64,000 nucleotides of DNA from Burkholderiales bacterium (GCA_026932235.1 JAIXKR010000041.1:1-64000); one strand, 5' to 3'; counted from the first letter of the stretch, positions 37,560-47,786 are shown. Translations and numbers: made by a program. Notes: generated by a model not told the origin, from the sequence alone.

Positions 37560-38456
37560 ATGAACGCGGCCTGGATGATGGTGCTGTCGTCGCTGCTGTT
37601 CGCGACCATGAGCGTGTGCGTGAAGCTCGCCTCGGCGAGCTACGGGCCCGGCGAGATCGTCTTCTACCGCGGTCTCGTCGGGGCGCTGGCGATCGGCGTC
37701 ATCGTCCGTGCGCGCGGAGGCACGCTGAGGACGCCGGTGCCGGGAATGCACCTCGGGCGCAGCGCCGCGGGCGTCGCGGCGATGGCGCTGTGGTTCTACG
37801 CGCTGGGCGGCCTGCCGCTGGCCACGGCGACGACGCTCAACTACATGTCCTCGGTTTGGATGGCGCTCTTCCTCATCGGCGGCGCCGTCATGTTCGGTGC
37901 GCGCCGCGTCGAAGGCCTGTTGTTGACGGCCGTGCTGCTGGGCTTTGCCGGCGTGGCGCTGGTGTTGCGCCCCTCGATGGACGAGAGCCAGGTCTGGCCG
38001 GCGCTTGCGGGTGTGCTCTCGGGCGTCCTGGCGGCGCTGGCCTATCTGCAGCTGACCGCACTCGGGCGCGTCGGCGAACCCGAGGAGCGCACCGTCTTCT
38101 ACTTCAACGTCGGCAGCATGGTGCTGGGTGGCTTGCTCGCGCTCGGGCAGGGCCTCGGCAGGCACAGCGTGCGCGGCGCGCTGCTGCTGCTGGCCACCGG
38201 CGTGCTCGCCGCCGCCGCGCAGATGCTGCTGACGCGCGCCTATACCGTCGGCCGCCCGCTCTCCAACGCCGTGCTGCAGTACCTGGGAATCCTGTTCGCG
38301 TTCGTCTACGGCGTGCTGCTCTTCGACGAAGGCATCACGGCCACGGCGGTGGCCGGTGTCGCGCTGATCATCACGGCCGGGCTCATGAGCACGCGCGCGC
38401 GGGCACGCGCACCCGAGCCCGAGGACACGCGCGGGCGCGATCCCCACGCCGGCTGA
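37560..38456 (+). CDS. EamA/DMT-superfamily membrane transporter
   Basis: This protein of about 298 residues has ten predicted membrane helices, in two repeats of five, as in EamA drug/metabolite exporters. Segments such as [18 protein letters not shown] and [20 protein letters not shown] are typical of the two EamA repeats. Substrate unknown. The C-terminus is a short charged tail. It is divergent from the racemase and followed by 172 bases of spacer before fabA. Confidence 0.85.
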   Translation: MNAAWMMVLSSLLFATMSVCVKLASASYGPGEIVFYRGLVGALAIGVIVRARGGTLRTPVPGMHLGRSAAGVAAMALWFYALGGLPLATATTLNYMSSVWMALFLIGGAVMFGARRVEGLLLTAVLLGFAGVALVLRPSMDESQVWPALAGVLSGVLAALAYLQLTALGRVGEPEERTVFYFNVGSMVLGGLLALGQGLGRHSVRGALLLLATGVLAAAAQMLLTRAYTVGRPLSNAVLQYLGILFAFVYGVLLFDEGITATAVAGVALIITAGLMSTRARARAPEPEDTRGRDPHAG

Positions 38457-38628
38457 CCGGCAGCCGGCACGCCGAGGGCGGCACGCGCTTCGGTACGGAC
38501 ACCTCGTCCGCGTCAGGTGGTGCTGGCAGAATCGCGGCTCACCCTCATCGCGTCGGCCGCCGACCGCCACGCCGGGCCGCAGCACACGTTCACGCCCTTC
38601 ATCCCTTCGAGCAGAGCCTCCATCGCCC

Positions 38629-39180
38629 ATGACGACCTCGCCGCCGCAGCAACCCAGCCAGCGCGAGCTCGGCCGCCACGCCTACAGCCGCGAGGAACTG
38701 CTGGCCTGCGGGCGCGGCGAGCTCTTCGGTCCGGGCAACGCACGGCTGCCGCTGCCCGACATGCTGATGTTCGACCGCATCGTGCACATCGACGATCACG
38801 GCGGCGCGCACGGCAAGGGCTGCATCGAGGCCGAGCTCGACATCCGCCCCGATCTCTGGTTCTTCGGCTGTCACTTCGAGACCGATCCGGTGATGCCCGG
38901 CTGCCTGGGTCTGGATGCCCTGTGGCAACTGGTCGGCTTCTGGCTCGGCTGGCGCGGCAATCCCGGACGGGGGCGTGCGCTCGGCGCGGGCGAGATCAAG
39001 TTCTTCGGCCAGGTGCTGCCCACGGTGGGCACGGTACGCTACCGGCTGGACCTCAAGCGCGTGATCGAGCGCAAGCTGGTAATGGGGATCGCCGACGGGC
39101 ACGTCTTCGCCGACGAGCGCGAGATCTACACCGCGACCGACCTCAAGGTCGGCCTCTTCACTTCGACCGAGGAATTCTGA
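38629..39180 (+). CDS. fabA: 3-hydroxyacyl-[ACP] dehydratase/isomerase FabA
   Basis: This 183-residue enzyme of type II fatty acid synthesis dehydrates 3-hydroxydecanoyl-ACP and isomerises the double bond, the entry to unsaturated fatty acids. Catalytic His and Asp are seen in [33 protein letters not shown] and the length match FabA rather than FabZ. The stop shares one base with the fabB start (TGATG), a coupled pair. Confidence 0.95.
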   Translation: MTTSPPQQPSQRELGRHAYSREELLACGRGELFGPGNARLPLPDMLMFDRIVHIDDHGGAHGKGCIEAELDIRPDLWFFGCHFETDPVMPGCLGLDALWQLVGFWLGWRGNPGRGRALGAGEIKFFGQVLPTVGTVRYRLDLKRVIERKLVMGIADGHVFADEREIYTATDLKVGLFTSTEEF

Positions 39181-40394
39181 TGCAACGGGTGGTCGTCACC
39201 GGCCTGGGCATCGTCTCGAGCCTGGGCAACAACGTCGACGAGGTGTTGGCCAGCCTGCGCGAAGGGCGTTCGGGCATCCGCTTCAATCCCGCCTACGCCG
39301 AGCGCGGCCTGCGCTGCCGCATCAGCGGCCGCCCGACGCTCGAGCTGGAATCGGTGATCGATCGGCGCACGCTGCGCTTCATGGGCGACGCCGCGGGCTA
39401 CGCCTTCGTCTCGATGCAGCAGGCGATCGCGAGCTCGGGGCTCACGCCGCAGCAGGTCTCCAATCCGCGCACCGGGCTCGTCGCCGGCAGCGGCGGGGCC
39501 TCCAGCTTCAACCAGGTATGGGCGGCCGACACGCTGCGCACCAAGGGCATCAAGCGCGTCGGCCCGTTCATGGTCACGCGCACGATGGGCAGCACGGTCT
39601 CGGCCTGCCTGGCGACCAGCTGCGCGATCAAGGGCGTCAACTACTCGATCAGCTCGGCCTGCGCGACCAGCGCGCACTGCATCGGCCACGCCGCACAGCT
39701 CATTGCCTGGGGCCAGCAGGACGTCGTCTTCGCTGGCGGCGGCGAGGAGGAGAGCTGGGAGCTCTCGATGCTCTTCGACGCCATGAACGCGATGTCGAGC
39801 AACTACAACGACCGGCCCGAGCAGGCCTCGCGCGCCTTCGACGTCGACCGCGACGGCTTCGTCATCGCCGGCGGCGGCGGCATGCTGGTGCTGGAGTCGC
39901 TGGAACACGCACAAGCGCGCGGCGCCACCATCCTCGCCGAACTGGTCGGCTACGGCGCCACCTCCGACGGGCACGACATGGTCGCACCCTCCGGCGAAGG
40001 CGCGGTGCGCTGCATGCAGCAGGCCATCGCCACGGCGAAGCGACCGGTGGACTACATCAACGCGCACGGCACCTCGACGCCGGTCGGGGACGTCGCCGAG
40101 CTCGCTGCCGTGCGCCAGGTCTTCGGCAGCCGACTGCCGGCGATCAGCTCGACGAAATCGCTCTCGGGCCACTCGCTGGGCGCGGCCGGGGCGCAGGAGG
40201 CGATCTACTCGCTGCTGATGCTGCAGCACGGCTTCGCCGCGGCCTCGGCCAACATCGAGAACCTCGACCCCGCGGCCGAGGGCATGCCGGTGCTGCGCGA
40301 GCGGCGGGACGCGCCGATGCACACGGTGATGTCCAACAGCTTCGGCTTCGGTGGCACCAATGCCGCGCTGGTCTTCGGCCGCTTCGAGGATTGA
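39180..40394 (+). CDS. fabB: 3-oxoacyl-[ACP] synthase I FabB
   Basis: This 404-residue condensing enzyme elongates unsaturated and saturated acyl-ACP chains. The Cys-His-His triad is visible: Cys in [12 protein letters not shown], His in [11 protein letters not shown] and His in [27 protein letters not shown] at the start and [13 protein letters not shown] at the end are typical KAS I. Its ATG shares a base with the fabA stop. With FabA it forms the classical anaerobic unsaturated fatty-acid route. Confidence 0.95.
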   Translation: MQRVVVTGLGIVSSLGNNVDEVLASLREGRSGIRFNPAYAERGLRCRISGRPTLELESVIDRRTLRFMGDAAGYAFVSMQQAIASSGLTPQQVSNPRTGLVAGSGGASSFNQVWAADTLRTKGIKRVGPFMVTRTMGSTVSACLATSCAIKGVNYSISSACATSAHCIGHAAQLIAWGQQDVVFAGGGEEESWELSMLFDAMNAMSSNYNDRPEQASRAFDVDRDGFVIAGGGGMLVLESLEHAQARGATILAELVGYGATSDGHDMVAPSGEGAVRCMQQAIATAKRPVDYINAHGTSTPVGDVAELAAVRQVFGSRLPAISSTKSLSGHSLGAAGAQEAIYSLLMLQHGFAAASANIENLDPAAEGMPVLRERRDAPMHTVMSNSFGFGGTNAALVFGRFED

Positions 40395-40468
40395 GACGGA
40401 CGCGCGCTGCGCGGCGCATTCGCCGTAGACTGGCCACCGACCTGGACGACACGCGAAAGGAGTAAGGC

Positions 40469-40903
40469 ATGTACAAGCACATCCTCGTTCCCACCGACGG
40501 CTCGGAGATCACCGCGAAGGCGGTGCAGTCGGCCATCGCGATGGGCAAGCTCTGCGGCGCCCGCCTTGCGGTGATCGCCGTCAAGGAACCCTTCCCCTAC
40601 AGCGCGATCTCCGAGATGCAGCCGGTGCCGCCGCAGGAGTTCTTCGACGCGCAGGAGCGCATCGCCGCGGCCAACGTGAAGACGGTGCTCGACGCGGCGG
40701 CTGCGGCGGGCGTCACGGCCGCCGGCCATACCGTCGAGGCCCTGCACGCCTGGGAGGCGATCCTCGAGCATGCGGAGAAGCAGGGCTGCGATCTCATCGT
40801 CATGGCGTCGCACGGGCGCCGCGGCGTCTCGGCGCTGTTGCTGGGCAGCGAGACGCAGAAGGTGCTGACCCACGGCAAGCTGCCCGTCCTGGTGGTGCGC
40901 TGA
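40469..40903 (+). CDS. Universal stress protein (UspA family)
   Basis: This 144-residue single-domain Usp has the N-terminal strand YKHILVPTDGSE and a C-terminal ATP-binding signature: VMASHGRRGVSALLLGSETQKVL (G-2x-G-9x-G-S/T). Usp proteins are induced by growth arrest and stress. AAAGGAG sits about seven bases before the ATG. A second member of the family begins at 63862. Confidence 0.92.
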   Translation: MYKHILVPTDGSEITAKAVQSAIAMGKLCGARLAVIAVKEPFPYSAISEMQPVPPQEFFDAQERIAAANVKTVLDAAAAAGVTAAGHTVEALHAWEAILEHAEKQGCDLIVMASHGRRGVSALLLGSETQKVLTHGKLPVLVVR

Positions 40904-40928
40904 CGGTCCTGCGCTGTCGCCCGGGCGC

Positions 40929-41711
40929 TCAATGCGCGTGGCGCAGCGCGGTCAGCAGCACGACGATTCCCAGGCCGATGCCGATCCAGCCGATCTGACT
41001 GACCGTCTCGCGCCATGGCAGGCGGCGCTGCAACTGCGGCATGAGGTCGGCGACGGCGACGTAGACGAAGCTGCTCGCCGCCACCACCAGCAGGTAGGGG
41101 AACGCCTCCTGCCAAGGGCCGACGACGAAGTAGCCGAGCACGCCGCCGGCCACCGCCGCCAGGCCCGAGAGCGCGTTGTAGGCCAGCGCGCGGGCGCGAG
41201 AGAGCCCGGCGTTGAGCAGCACGATGTAGTCGCCGACCTCCTGCGGAATCTCGTGCGCGACGATCGCCGTGGCGGTGGCCACGCCCAGGTGCGTGTCGAC
41301 GAGGAAGGCCGCGGCGATGATGACGCCGTCGCAGAAGTTGTGGATGCTGTCGCCCAGCAGCACCGCCAGGCCGCCGCGGCCCGCCTGCTCGGCGTCGAAG
41401 CCGTGGTGATGGCCGTGGTGCGGATGGTCGCCTTCGTGGTGATGACCGTGGCGGTAGAGCTCGGCCTTCTCCAGCAGGAAGAAGGCGAGCAGCCCACCCA
41501 GCAGCGTGGCAAACAGCGCCTGCGGCGAGGCGTGGCCCTCGAAGGCCTCGGGCAGGACCTGCAGCAGCGCCGTGCCCAGCAGGATGCCGGTGGACAGGCT
41601 CACCAGGCTGCGCACCAGCCGCGTCAGCACGCTCACGCTGACCGCCGCCGCGATCAGCACCGACAGCAGGCCGCCGGCCAGCGTGGCGACGAGGATGAAG
41701 ACCAGAGTCAT
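40929..41711 (-). CDS. ZIP-family metal transporter
   Basis: This 260-residue inner-membrane protein has eight helices, as in ZIP zinc/iron permeases. The cytoplasmic loop is histidine-rich (HGHHHEGDHPHHGHHHGF). The metal-site helices HNFCDG and HEIPQEVGD match the TM4/TM5 signatures. It probably imports zinc or a similar divalent metal. Converges on the usp gene across 25 bases. Confidence 0.9.
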   Translation of the reverse strand: MTLVFILVATLAGGLLSVLIAAAVSVSVLTRLVRSLVSLSTGILLGTALLQVLPEAFEGHASPQALFATLLGGLLAFFLLEKAELYRHGHHHEGDHPHHGHHHGFDAEQAGRGGLAVLLGDSIHNFCDGVIIAAAFLVDTHLGVATATAIVAHEIPQEVGDYIVLLNAGLSRARALAYNALSGLAAVAGGVLGYFVVGPWQEAFPYLLVVAASSFVYVAVADLMPQLQRRLPWRETVSQIGWIGIGLGIVVLLTALRHAH

Positions 41712-41756
41712 GCCGGAGCAGGCAAGCGGCGTCGCCCTGCGCGCACCGCGGCGGCT

Positions 41757-42629
41757 TCAGGCAAGGCTGCGTGCGAACCAGGCCAGCAACCGTTTCCAGC
41801 CGTCTTCGGCCGCGGCCTTGCGATAGCTCGGACGGTAGTCGGCATGAAAGGCGTGCGGCATGTCGGGGTAGACGACGATCTCGCTGGCCCTGTTGCCCGC
41901 GTCCTGCAGCGCCTTCCTCATCTGCTCGACGGTGTCCAGCGGGATGCCGCCGTCGGCGCCGCCGTACAGCCCGAGCACCGGCGCGCGGATCGAGGCCGCG
42001 ACGTCCACGGGATGCCGCGGCGTGAGCGCGTTGTGCTCGCCGACCAGCCGCCCGTACCAGGCCACGCCCGCCTTCAGCGCCGGGTTGTGCGCGGCGTACA
42101 TCCAGGTCGTGCGCCCTCCCCAGCAGAAGCCGGTGATGCCCAGCCGCGTCGCATCCGCGCCCTGCGTGCGCGCCCAGGCGACGCAGGCGTCCAGGTCCTG
42201 CATCACCTGCGCGTCCGGCACCTTGGCGATGACCTCGCTGATCAGCTTGGCGATCTCGCCGTAGCCCTGCGCATCGCCCTGGCGCACGAAGAGCTCGGGC
42301 GCGATGGCGAAGTAGCCCGCGTGCGCCAGCCGCCGCGCGACGTCGGCGATGTGCTCGTGCACGCCGAAGATCTCGCTGGCCACCAGCACCACCGGTGCCC
42401 CCGCCTTGCCCGCGGGCGCGGCGCGGTAGGCCGGCATGCGGAAATCGCCCACGGGAATCGTCACTTCGCCGACCAGCAGGCCCTGCGCCGAGGTCTTGAT
42501 CTCGGTCTGCGCCATCACCGGCAGCACCGCGGCGGCAAAGCCGCTGCCCACCGAGGTCTGCACGAAGTCGCGCCGCGAGAATTCGCGCGCGGACGTGAGG
42601 CTGTCGATTTCCTGCTCGATCATGCGCAT
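41757..42629 (-). CDS. Dienelactone hydrolase-family protein with Tat-like signal
   Basis: This 290-residue protein has a twin-arginine motif near the N-terminus (SRRDFVQTS) followed by a hydrophobic stretch, suggesting export by Tat. The hydrolase core has the DLH triad: Cys in TGFCWGGRT, Asp in YGGADGGIPLD and His in DMPHAFHAD. DLH enzymes open lactones such as dienelactone in chloro-aromatic breakdown; exported members have unknown substrates. Two ATGs (42629, 42623) could serve. It is 45 bases from the ZIP gene on the same strand. Confidence 0.88.
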   Translation of the reverse strand: MRMIEQEIDSLTSAREFSRRDFVQTSVGSGFAAAVLPVMAQTEIKTSAQGLLVGEVTIPVGDFRMPAYRAAPAGKAGAPVVLVASEIFGVHEHIADVARRLAHAGYFAIAPELFVRQGDAQGYGEIAKLISEVIAKVPDAQVMQDLDACVAWARTQGADATRLGITGFCWGGRTTWMYAAHNPALKAGVAWYGRLVGEHNALTPRHPVDVAASIRAPVLGLYGGADGGIPLDTVEQMRKALQDAGNRASEIVVYPDMPHAFHADYRPSYRKAAAEDGWKRLLAWFARSLA

Positions 42630-42754
42630 CTCCGGCCTGCCGTGGGGACGAGGGCATTGTAGGTAGGCAAGCCCGTCGCTGCGGACGGCCCCCGGGGCGC
42701 CGCAATCGTGCGCCAGCGGCTGGTGCCGCGCGCGACTCGGGCATCATCGCCGCC

Positions 42755-43882
42755 GTGGATGCGCCCAAGGCCCTGGACTCCGACGCCGTGCGCTGGTCGC
42801 GGCGGGGCCAGGGCTGGCAGCTCGCGCTGCAGGGCGACTGGCGCGGATGCGCCCTGCCACTTCCCGAGCCCCCCGTTCCGGGCCCCGGTGCGGGGGAATC
42901 CGTCGTGCTGGACAGCCAGGACCTGAGCGGCTGGGACCGCAACGCCGCGCCGCGGCTGTGGGCCCTGCTGGCGCCGCTGCGGCGGGGCGGCGCCGTGCTC
43001 GACCTCAGCGCCCTGCCCGAGGCCTTGCGCGCCCCGCTCGAGCTCGCGCTGCCGGCTCCCGGCAGCGCCGTCGAGGCCGTGCCCGAGCACGTCGACGACG
43101 GCGGCATCCTCGGCAAGCTGCGCGCGGGCTGGGAGGACGCGCTGCAGACCGCGGCCTTCGTCGGCGAGGTCGTGCTCGCACTCTCGCGGCTGCTGCGCGG
43201 CAAGGCGGCGATGCGGGCATCGGACTACTTCCGCCAGCTCGACCTCGTCGGGCCGATGTCGCTGCCCATCGTCTCGTTGACCTGCTTCCTCATCGGCCTC
43301 ATGCTCGCCTACATGGGCGGAGCGCAGCTCGAGCGCATCGGCGCGCAGAGCTTCATCGCCGACGTCGTCACGGTGGGCATGGTGCGCGAGCTCGCCGGGT
43401 TGATGACCGGGGTCATCCTTGCCGGGCGCGTCGGTGCGGCCTTCGCCGCGCAGTTGGGGAGCATGCGCGCCAACGAGGAGATCGACGCGCTGCGCGCGCT
43501 GGGAATCGACCCCATCGACTACCTCGTGCTGCCGCGCCTGCTGGCGATGCTGACGATGGCGCCGCTGCTCATCGCCTACGCGGCCCTGGTGGGGGTTCTT
43601 GCCGGGTTGCCGCCGGTGGTCGGCATCTACGGCGTCCCCGCCTGGGAGTACCTGCACGAATGCGAGCAGGCGATGACCTGGACGCACCTGTGGATCGGCC
43701 TCTTCAAGGGCACGATGTACATCGGCCTGGTCGCGCTCGCCGGCTGCCGCGAAGGGCTTCACGCCGGACGCGACGCCCAGTCGGTGGGCGCGGCGACGAC
43801 GACCGCGGTCGTCAAGGGCCTGCTGTGGATCGTCGTCGCCGCGTCCGCGAGCACGGTGCTCTTCCAGAGCCTGGGCTTCTGA
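42755..43882 (+). CDS. MlaE-type ABC permease with N-terminal extension
   Basis: This 375-residue permease belongs to the lipid-transport MlaE/Pqi family. Helices in the C-terminal two-thirds (VSLTCFLIGLMLAYMG, FAAQLGSMRANEEIDALRA, PRLLAMLTMAPLLIAYAAL) match MlaE. The first 130 residues precede the permease and look like a STAS-type soluble domain (GWQLALQGDWRG, VLDLSALPEALRAPLE). GTG start at 42755. First gene of a four-gene operon for moving phospholipid or similar lipid between the membranes. Confidence 0.88.
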   Translation: MDAPKALDSDAVRWSRRGQGWQLALQGDWRGCALPLPEPPVPGPGAGESVVLDSQDLSGWDRNAAPRLWALLAPLRRGGAVLDLSALPEALRAPLELALPAPGSAVEAVPEHVDDGGILGKLRAGWEDALQTAAFVGEVVLALSRLLRGKAAMRASDYFRQLDLVGPMSLPIVSLTCFLIGLMLAYMGGAQLERIGAQSFIADVVTVGMVRELAGLMTGVILAGRVGAAFAAQLGSMRANEEIDALRALGIDPIDYLVLPRLLAMLTMAPLLIAYAALVGVLAGLPPVVGIYGVPAWEYLHECEQAMTWTHLWIGLFKGTMYIGLVALAGCREGLHAGRDAQSVGAATTTAVVKGLLWIVVAASASTVLFQSLGF

Positions 43883-43884
43883 CG

Positions 43885-44649
43885 ATGGAGCCGGCAGGCA
43901 TCCCCGAGCCGCTGGTGCGCGTCGTCGGCCTGACGATGGCCTTCGGCGGCGAACTCGTGCAGCGGGATCTCGACTTCGAGATCCGCCGCGACGAGGTCTT
44001 CGCCATCGTCGGAGCCAGCGGCTGCGGCAAGAGCACGCTGCTGCGCCACCTCATCGGCCTGCAGGAACCGGCGGCCGGGCGCGTGCTCTACGGCGAACAC
44101 GATCTGCACCGCGCCGATGAGGAGACGCTGGCGTCGCTGCGGCGGCGCTTCGGCGTCATGTTCCAGGCCGGCGCGCTGTGGAGCTCGATGACCGTGGGCG
44201 AGAACATCATGCTGCCGCTGCGCCTGTTCACGGCGCAGCCGCTGGCGCTGCGAGAGCGCCTGGCGCGCTGGAAGCTGGCGCTCGTCGGCCTCGAGGGCGC
44301 CTTCGACCTCGAGCCCGCGGAGCTCAGCGGCGGCATGCGCAAGCGCGCGGCGATCGCGCGCGCCCTCGCGCTCGACCCGGAACTGCTGTACCTGGACGAA
44401 CCCTCGTCGGGCCTGGACCCCTTCAGCGCGGCGCGTCTCGACGGCCTCATACTCAACCTGCGGCGCAACCTGGGCACAACGGTCGTGATGGTCAGTCATT
44501 CGATGGACAGCGTGTTCGCGGTCGCCGATCGCGTGCTCTACCTCGACCACGTGGAGAAGACGATGACCGCGCTCGGCGCACCGCGCGTGCTGGCCGAGAC
44601 CGGGCCCGAGCGCGTGCGCGCCTTCCTCCATCGCCGGAGCCAGCCTTGA
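43885..44649 (+). CDS. MlaF-type ABC ATPase
   Basis: This 254-residue ATPase has Walker A GASGCGKST, the signature LSGGMRKRAA and Walker B LLYLDEPSSGLDP. The GELVQRDLDFEIRRDE start and the switch His in VMVSHSMDSV fit MlaF. It powers the MlaE permease encoded two bases upstream. The stop overlaps the MlaD-like start (TTGA). Confidence 0.93.
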   Translation: MEPAGIPEPLVRVVGLTMAFGGELVQRDLDFEIRRDEVFAIVGASGCGKSTLLRHLIGLQEPAAGRVLYGEHDLHRADEETLASLRRRFGVMFQAGALWSSMTVGENIMLPLRLFTAQPLALRERLARWKLALVGLEGAFDLEPAELSGGMRKRAAIARALALDPELLYLDEPSSGLDPFSAARLDGLILNLRRNLGTTVVMVSHSMDSVFAVADRVLYLDHVEKTMTALGAPRVLAETGPERVRAFLHRRSQP

Positions 44650-45731
44650 AGCGCCGCGCCAGCCCGACGCGCATCGGCCTCTTCGTCCTCGGTGCGCTCG
44701 CCGTCCTGGTGGCTGCGGTGGCGATGGTCAGCGGCAGCGGCCTCTTCGCCAGCCGCGAGCGCGCCTTGACCTATTTCGAGGGCTCGGTCTACGGCCTGCG
44801 CATCGGCGCGCCGGTGGCGCTGCGAGGCGTGCGCCTGGGCAGCGTCGTCGGCATCGGGCTCGTGCACGAAGGCCGCCCGGGCGAGCTCACGGTGCCGGTG
44901 GAGATCGAGATCGACCGCGCCCGCATCGCCGGTGCGGGGCTCGACAGCGGCGGCAGCAGCGAGGCGGCACCGACGATCCGGGCGCTGGTGCAGCAGGGCC
45001 TGACGGCGCAGCTCGGCACGCAAAGCCTGCTCACGGGGCTGCTCTACGTCGACCTCGATTTCGGGCGCACGGCGCCGCCGGGTGCCGCGCCCGGCGCCCC
45101 GGCGTCCGTCGCGAGCGACGGCACCGCTGCCGCGCTGCCCGTGATCCCGACCCTGCCCACGGCGCTGCAGTCGTTGCAGCGGCAACTGCAGCAGGTCGAC
45201 GTGCCGCGGCTGCTGGCCGACATCGCGGGCGCTGCCGCCGGTGCGCGCCAGCTGCTGGGCAGCCCGAGGCTGCAGCACACCGTGGAGGAACTGGCGCAGG
45301 CCAGCGCCGAGCTGCGCACGCTGCTGGCGCGCATGGATCGGCGCGTCGACCCCTTGGCCGAGGCGGTGCAGGGCGCGCTGCAGGATTCGCGCCGCGCCGC
45401 GACGGCGCTGTCCCGCACGCTCACCGATGCCGGCGACGCCGTCGACCGCATCAGCCGTGCCGCCGACCGCGTGAGCGCCACGATGACGCGCTTCGACCGC
45501 GTTGCCGACGACGCCACGCCCGTGCTGGCGGGCGCGCGTCGAGCCGCCGAAGAGCTCGCACGCACCGCGCAGGCGCTGCGCCGGGCGACGAGCGACGACG
45601 ACGGCGCGCTGCCGCGCATCGACGAAGCGGTGCTGGAGCTGGCGCGCGCCGCACGCGCGGTGCGCGACCTCGCCGATTTGCTCGAACGCCAGCCGGAGGC
45701 GCTCCTTCGCGGGCGCAAAGATCCGCCATGA
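44646..45731 (+). CDS. MlaD/MCE-domain periplasmic lipid-binding protein
   Basis: This 361-residue protein has one N-terminal membrane helix (IGLFVLGALAVLVAAVAMV), then an MCE domain (YFEGSVYGLRIGAPVALRG, LRLGSVVGI). A long helical C-terminal part follows (ELRTLLARMDRRVDPLAEAV), as in Pqi-type members. It should form a ring that passes lipids. Start is TTG at 44646, overlapping the ATPase stop. Confidence 0.88.
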   Translation: MKRRASPTRIGLFVLGALAVLVAAVAMVSGSGLFASRERALTYFEGSVYGLRIGAPVALRGVRLGSVVGIGLVHEGRPGELTVPVEIEIDRARIAGAGLDSGGSSEAAPTIRALVQQGLTAQLGTQSLLTGLLYVDLDFGRTAPPGAAPGAPASVASDGTAAALPVIPTLPTALQSLQRQLQQVDVPRLLADIAGAAAGARQLLGSPRLQHTVEELAQASAELRTLLARMDRRVDPLAEAVQGALQDSRRAATALSRTLTDAGDAVDRISRAADRVSATMTRFDRVADDATPVLAGARRAAEELARTAQALRRATSDDDGALPRIDEAVLELARAARAVRDLADLLERQPEALLRGRKDPP

Positions 45732-46372
45732 CTGCCAAGCCGCATTTCCCTCCGACTCCCTTCGCGACGAAGCGCGCACGCGGCTTCGACCGTCGCCGCG
45801 CGCTGCTTCTGCTGCTGGGCGGCGCGGGCCTGTTGCCGGCATGCGGCAGTTCGCCGCCGGTGCGGCTCTACCGCCTCTCCAGCGCGCCGCCGCTGCCATC
45901 GCCGGCACCGAGCGCGAAAGCGGCCGAGATCTGGCAGCTCATGCTGCCGGTGCGCATCCCCGACTACCTGGACCGGCAGGCCCTGCTGCTGCCGCAAGGC
46001 GATTCCGGCATGCTGGCCTCGTCGCAGCTGCGCTGGGCCGAGTCGCTGCGCGAGGCCGTGCCGCGCGTGCTGCGCGAGGACCTCGCGCTGCTGCGCGGCG
46101 AGGACCGCATCTGGACCGCGCCGCTGCCCCCGGGCCTTGCCGTCGCGCGCGCGCTGCGCGTGGAACTGCTCGCTTTCGACGTCGAGGCCGAGCGTCGCAG
46201 CGTGCGCCTGCAGGCGCGCTGGAGCCTCGTCGACCCCACGGGGACGCTGGCACCGCGCACCGGCATCGCCGGTTTCTCCGAACCGGCGCAAGGCGGGCGC
46301 GTCGAGGACCTCGTCGCGGCGCACCGACTCGCGCTCTGGCACCTCGCCGAGCGCGTCGCCGCCACACCTTGA
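45728..46372 (+). CDS. PqiC-like ABC-transport auxiliary lipoprotein
   Basis: This 214-residue protein has an N-terminal lipobox (GAGLLPACGSS) with Cys near residue 39, preceded by a hydrophobic stretch. The mature part has VRLYRLSSAPP and LPVRIPDYLDRQALLLPQGD, typical of the PqiC/YmbA family of outer-membrane partners of Pqi/Mla transporters. Overlaps the preceding MCE gene by ATGA, last gene of the operon. Confidence 0.85.
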   Translation: MTAKPHFPPTPFATKRARGFDRRRALLLLLGGAGLLPACGSSPPVRLYRLSSAPPLPSPAPSAKAAEIWQLMLPVRIPDYLDRQALLLPQGDSGMLASSQLRWAESLREAVPRVLREDLALLRGEDRIWTAPLPPGLAVARALRVELLAFDVEAERRSVRLQARWSLVDPTGTLAPRTGIAGFSEPAQGGRVEDLVAAHRLALWHLAERVAATP

Positions 46373-46398
46373 GCGGCGTCCCGTCCCGGCGACGCCGC
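46373..46398. terminator. Hairpin directly after the lipid-transport operon
   Basis: GCGGCGTC (46373-46380) and GACGCCGC (46391-46398) form a perfect 8-bp stem with a 10-base loop, starting at the base after the lipoprotein stop. It lies between two convergent genes. No T-run. Confidence 0.5.
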
Positions 46399-46403
46399 GG
46401 GAC

Positions 46404-47786
46404 TCATCGAAACGCCCCCGAAACGGGGCCCGGTGCGACGGAGGCAGCCGCCGACTCCGCCCACCGATCGGCATACGGCGCGCGCCAACCCAGGATGCGG
46501 CTTGCGCACAAGGCGCGCTCGCGCAGCTGGACCTCGTCGCGTGCGTGCAGGTGCACGACGCCGTAGCGCCAGCTGCCGAGCCACTTCTCGTCACGCGCTC
46601 GCCCCGCCGCGCTGCGCGGAAAGACGAAGAACGGCGCTCCGGGAAACGCTTGCAGGAGCTGCGCGCGCTGCGCGCGCGTGGGCATCGGCGGCGCTGGCTC
46701 CCCGGGAAAGCTGCGGTAGACGAGGCTGGCGGCGATCTCCGCCACTGGCTCGATGCGTGGCAGCGTCGCCGGGTTCCGGCCCAGGGCCAGCGCCAGCGCG
46801 ATGGCGTGCGGATCGACGCCTTGCACGCGCAGGTACAGGTCCGAGAACTGCGAAGCCATGCGCGGGTTGAACTCGATCACGCTCAGGCGGTCGCTCGCCG
46901 CATCGTGGAAGAACTCCATGTTGAAGAGGCCGTGCGTGAAGCCGATCGCCGACAGAAAGCGCTGTGCCACGTCGAGCGCGCGCGCCTGCAGCGCCTCGCG
47001 CCCGCGGCGGCGCAGCTCCCACCGCATGAAGGCCTGGGTGCCCGGCACCATCACGGCATCGACGACGCCGAGCGCGTGCGCACGCCCCTCGAACACCCAG
47101 CCGTCGAGGTTGTACTGCGGTGTCGATGCCGGCCGCAGCTCCTCGAGGAGCAGCGCGTGCGCGGTCCCGGCGCCGGGCAGGCGCTCGCGCGCGACCTGCT
47201 CGAAGGGCTCGACGAGGCGGCGGATGATCCACAGCTCCCGTCGCCCGAAGCGCGTCTGCGCCTGCAACTCGCCGCGGCTGTGCGCGGCGCGCGCCAGTAC
47301 CGAGAAAGCGGCTTTCACCGGCTTCACGAACGCCGGCAGCGGCAGGCCCTCGGGAACGTCCTCGCCATAGGCGAGGTTCAACGGGGCGAAGCCCAGGTTC
47401 GCCTCGGGCGCCACCTGTTGCAGCACCCGGCGCGCATGCAGCTTGTGCTGCGCTGCGAGGACGGCCTCGGGCCGCGTGCCCGGCAAGCCCAGCGCTTCGG
47501 CGACGAGCGCCGCGGCCAGTGCGCCGAACTGCTCGTGCTGCGAGCTCACGCCCACCCAGCCGCGCCGGCGTCCGCGCCGTGCCTGCGCCGCGGCGAAGCG
47601 CCGCAGGTCGAAGGCCAGCAGCCGTAGCTTGCTCGGGAACGAAAAGAGATCGAAGCCCGCTTCGTCGAAATGCCAGCCTCCGCCTTGGCGCTGCATTCCC
47701 AGCGCGTCCCAGTCGAAGTTGAAGAAGAGGCCGACGCGCGGCTCGGCGCTCGTCGCCGCTGCACCGCCGGCAAGGTGATGGTGCAT
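46404..47786 (-). CDS. ATP-grasp-type ligase of unknown substrate
   Basis: This protein of about 460 residues reads like an ATP-grasp carboxylate-amine ligase. Visible features: a strand-loop at LFFNFDWDALGM, LPAFVKPVKAAFSVLA (ATP-binding Lys context), NLDGWVFEGRAHALGV and MEFFHDAASDRLSVIEFNPR (metal-binding E/N pair). Such enzymes couple a carboxylate to an amine or thiol via acyl-phosphate. The start has AAGGA about five bases upstream. It is divergent from egtD by 124 bases. The substrate cannot be named; a role with the EgtD product is only a guess. Confidence 0.75.
   Translation of the reverse strand: MHHHLAGGAAATSAEPRVGLFFNFDWDALGMQRQGGGWHFDEAGFDLFSFPSKLRLLAFDLRRFAAAQARRGRRRGWVGVSSQHEQFGALAAALVAEALGLPGTRPEAVLAAQHKLHARRVLQQVAPEANLGFAPLNLAYGEDVPEGLPLPAFVKPVKAAFSVLARAAHSRGELQAQTRFGRRELWIIRRLVEPFEQVARERLPGAGTAHALLLEELRPASTPQYNLDGWVFEGRAHALGVVDAVMVPGTQAFMRWELRRRGREALQARALDVAQRFLSAIGFTHGLFNMEFFHDAASDRLSVIEFNPRMASQFSDLYLRVQGVDPHAIALALALGRNPATLPRIEPVAEIAASLVYRSFPGEPAPPMPTRAQRAQLLQAFPGAPFFVFPRSAAGRARDEKWLGSWRYGVVHLHARDEVQLRERALCASRILGWRAPYADRWAESAAASVAPGPVSGAFR

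Noticed and set aside
43005-43220. Arginine-rich minus-strand frames inside the mlaE gene
   Set aside because: They are composition shadows of the intact mlaE coding sequence.
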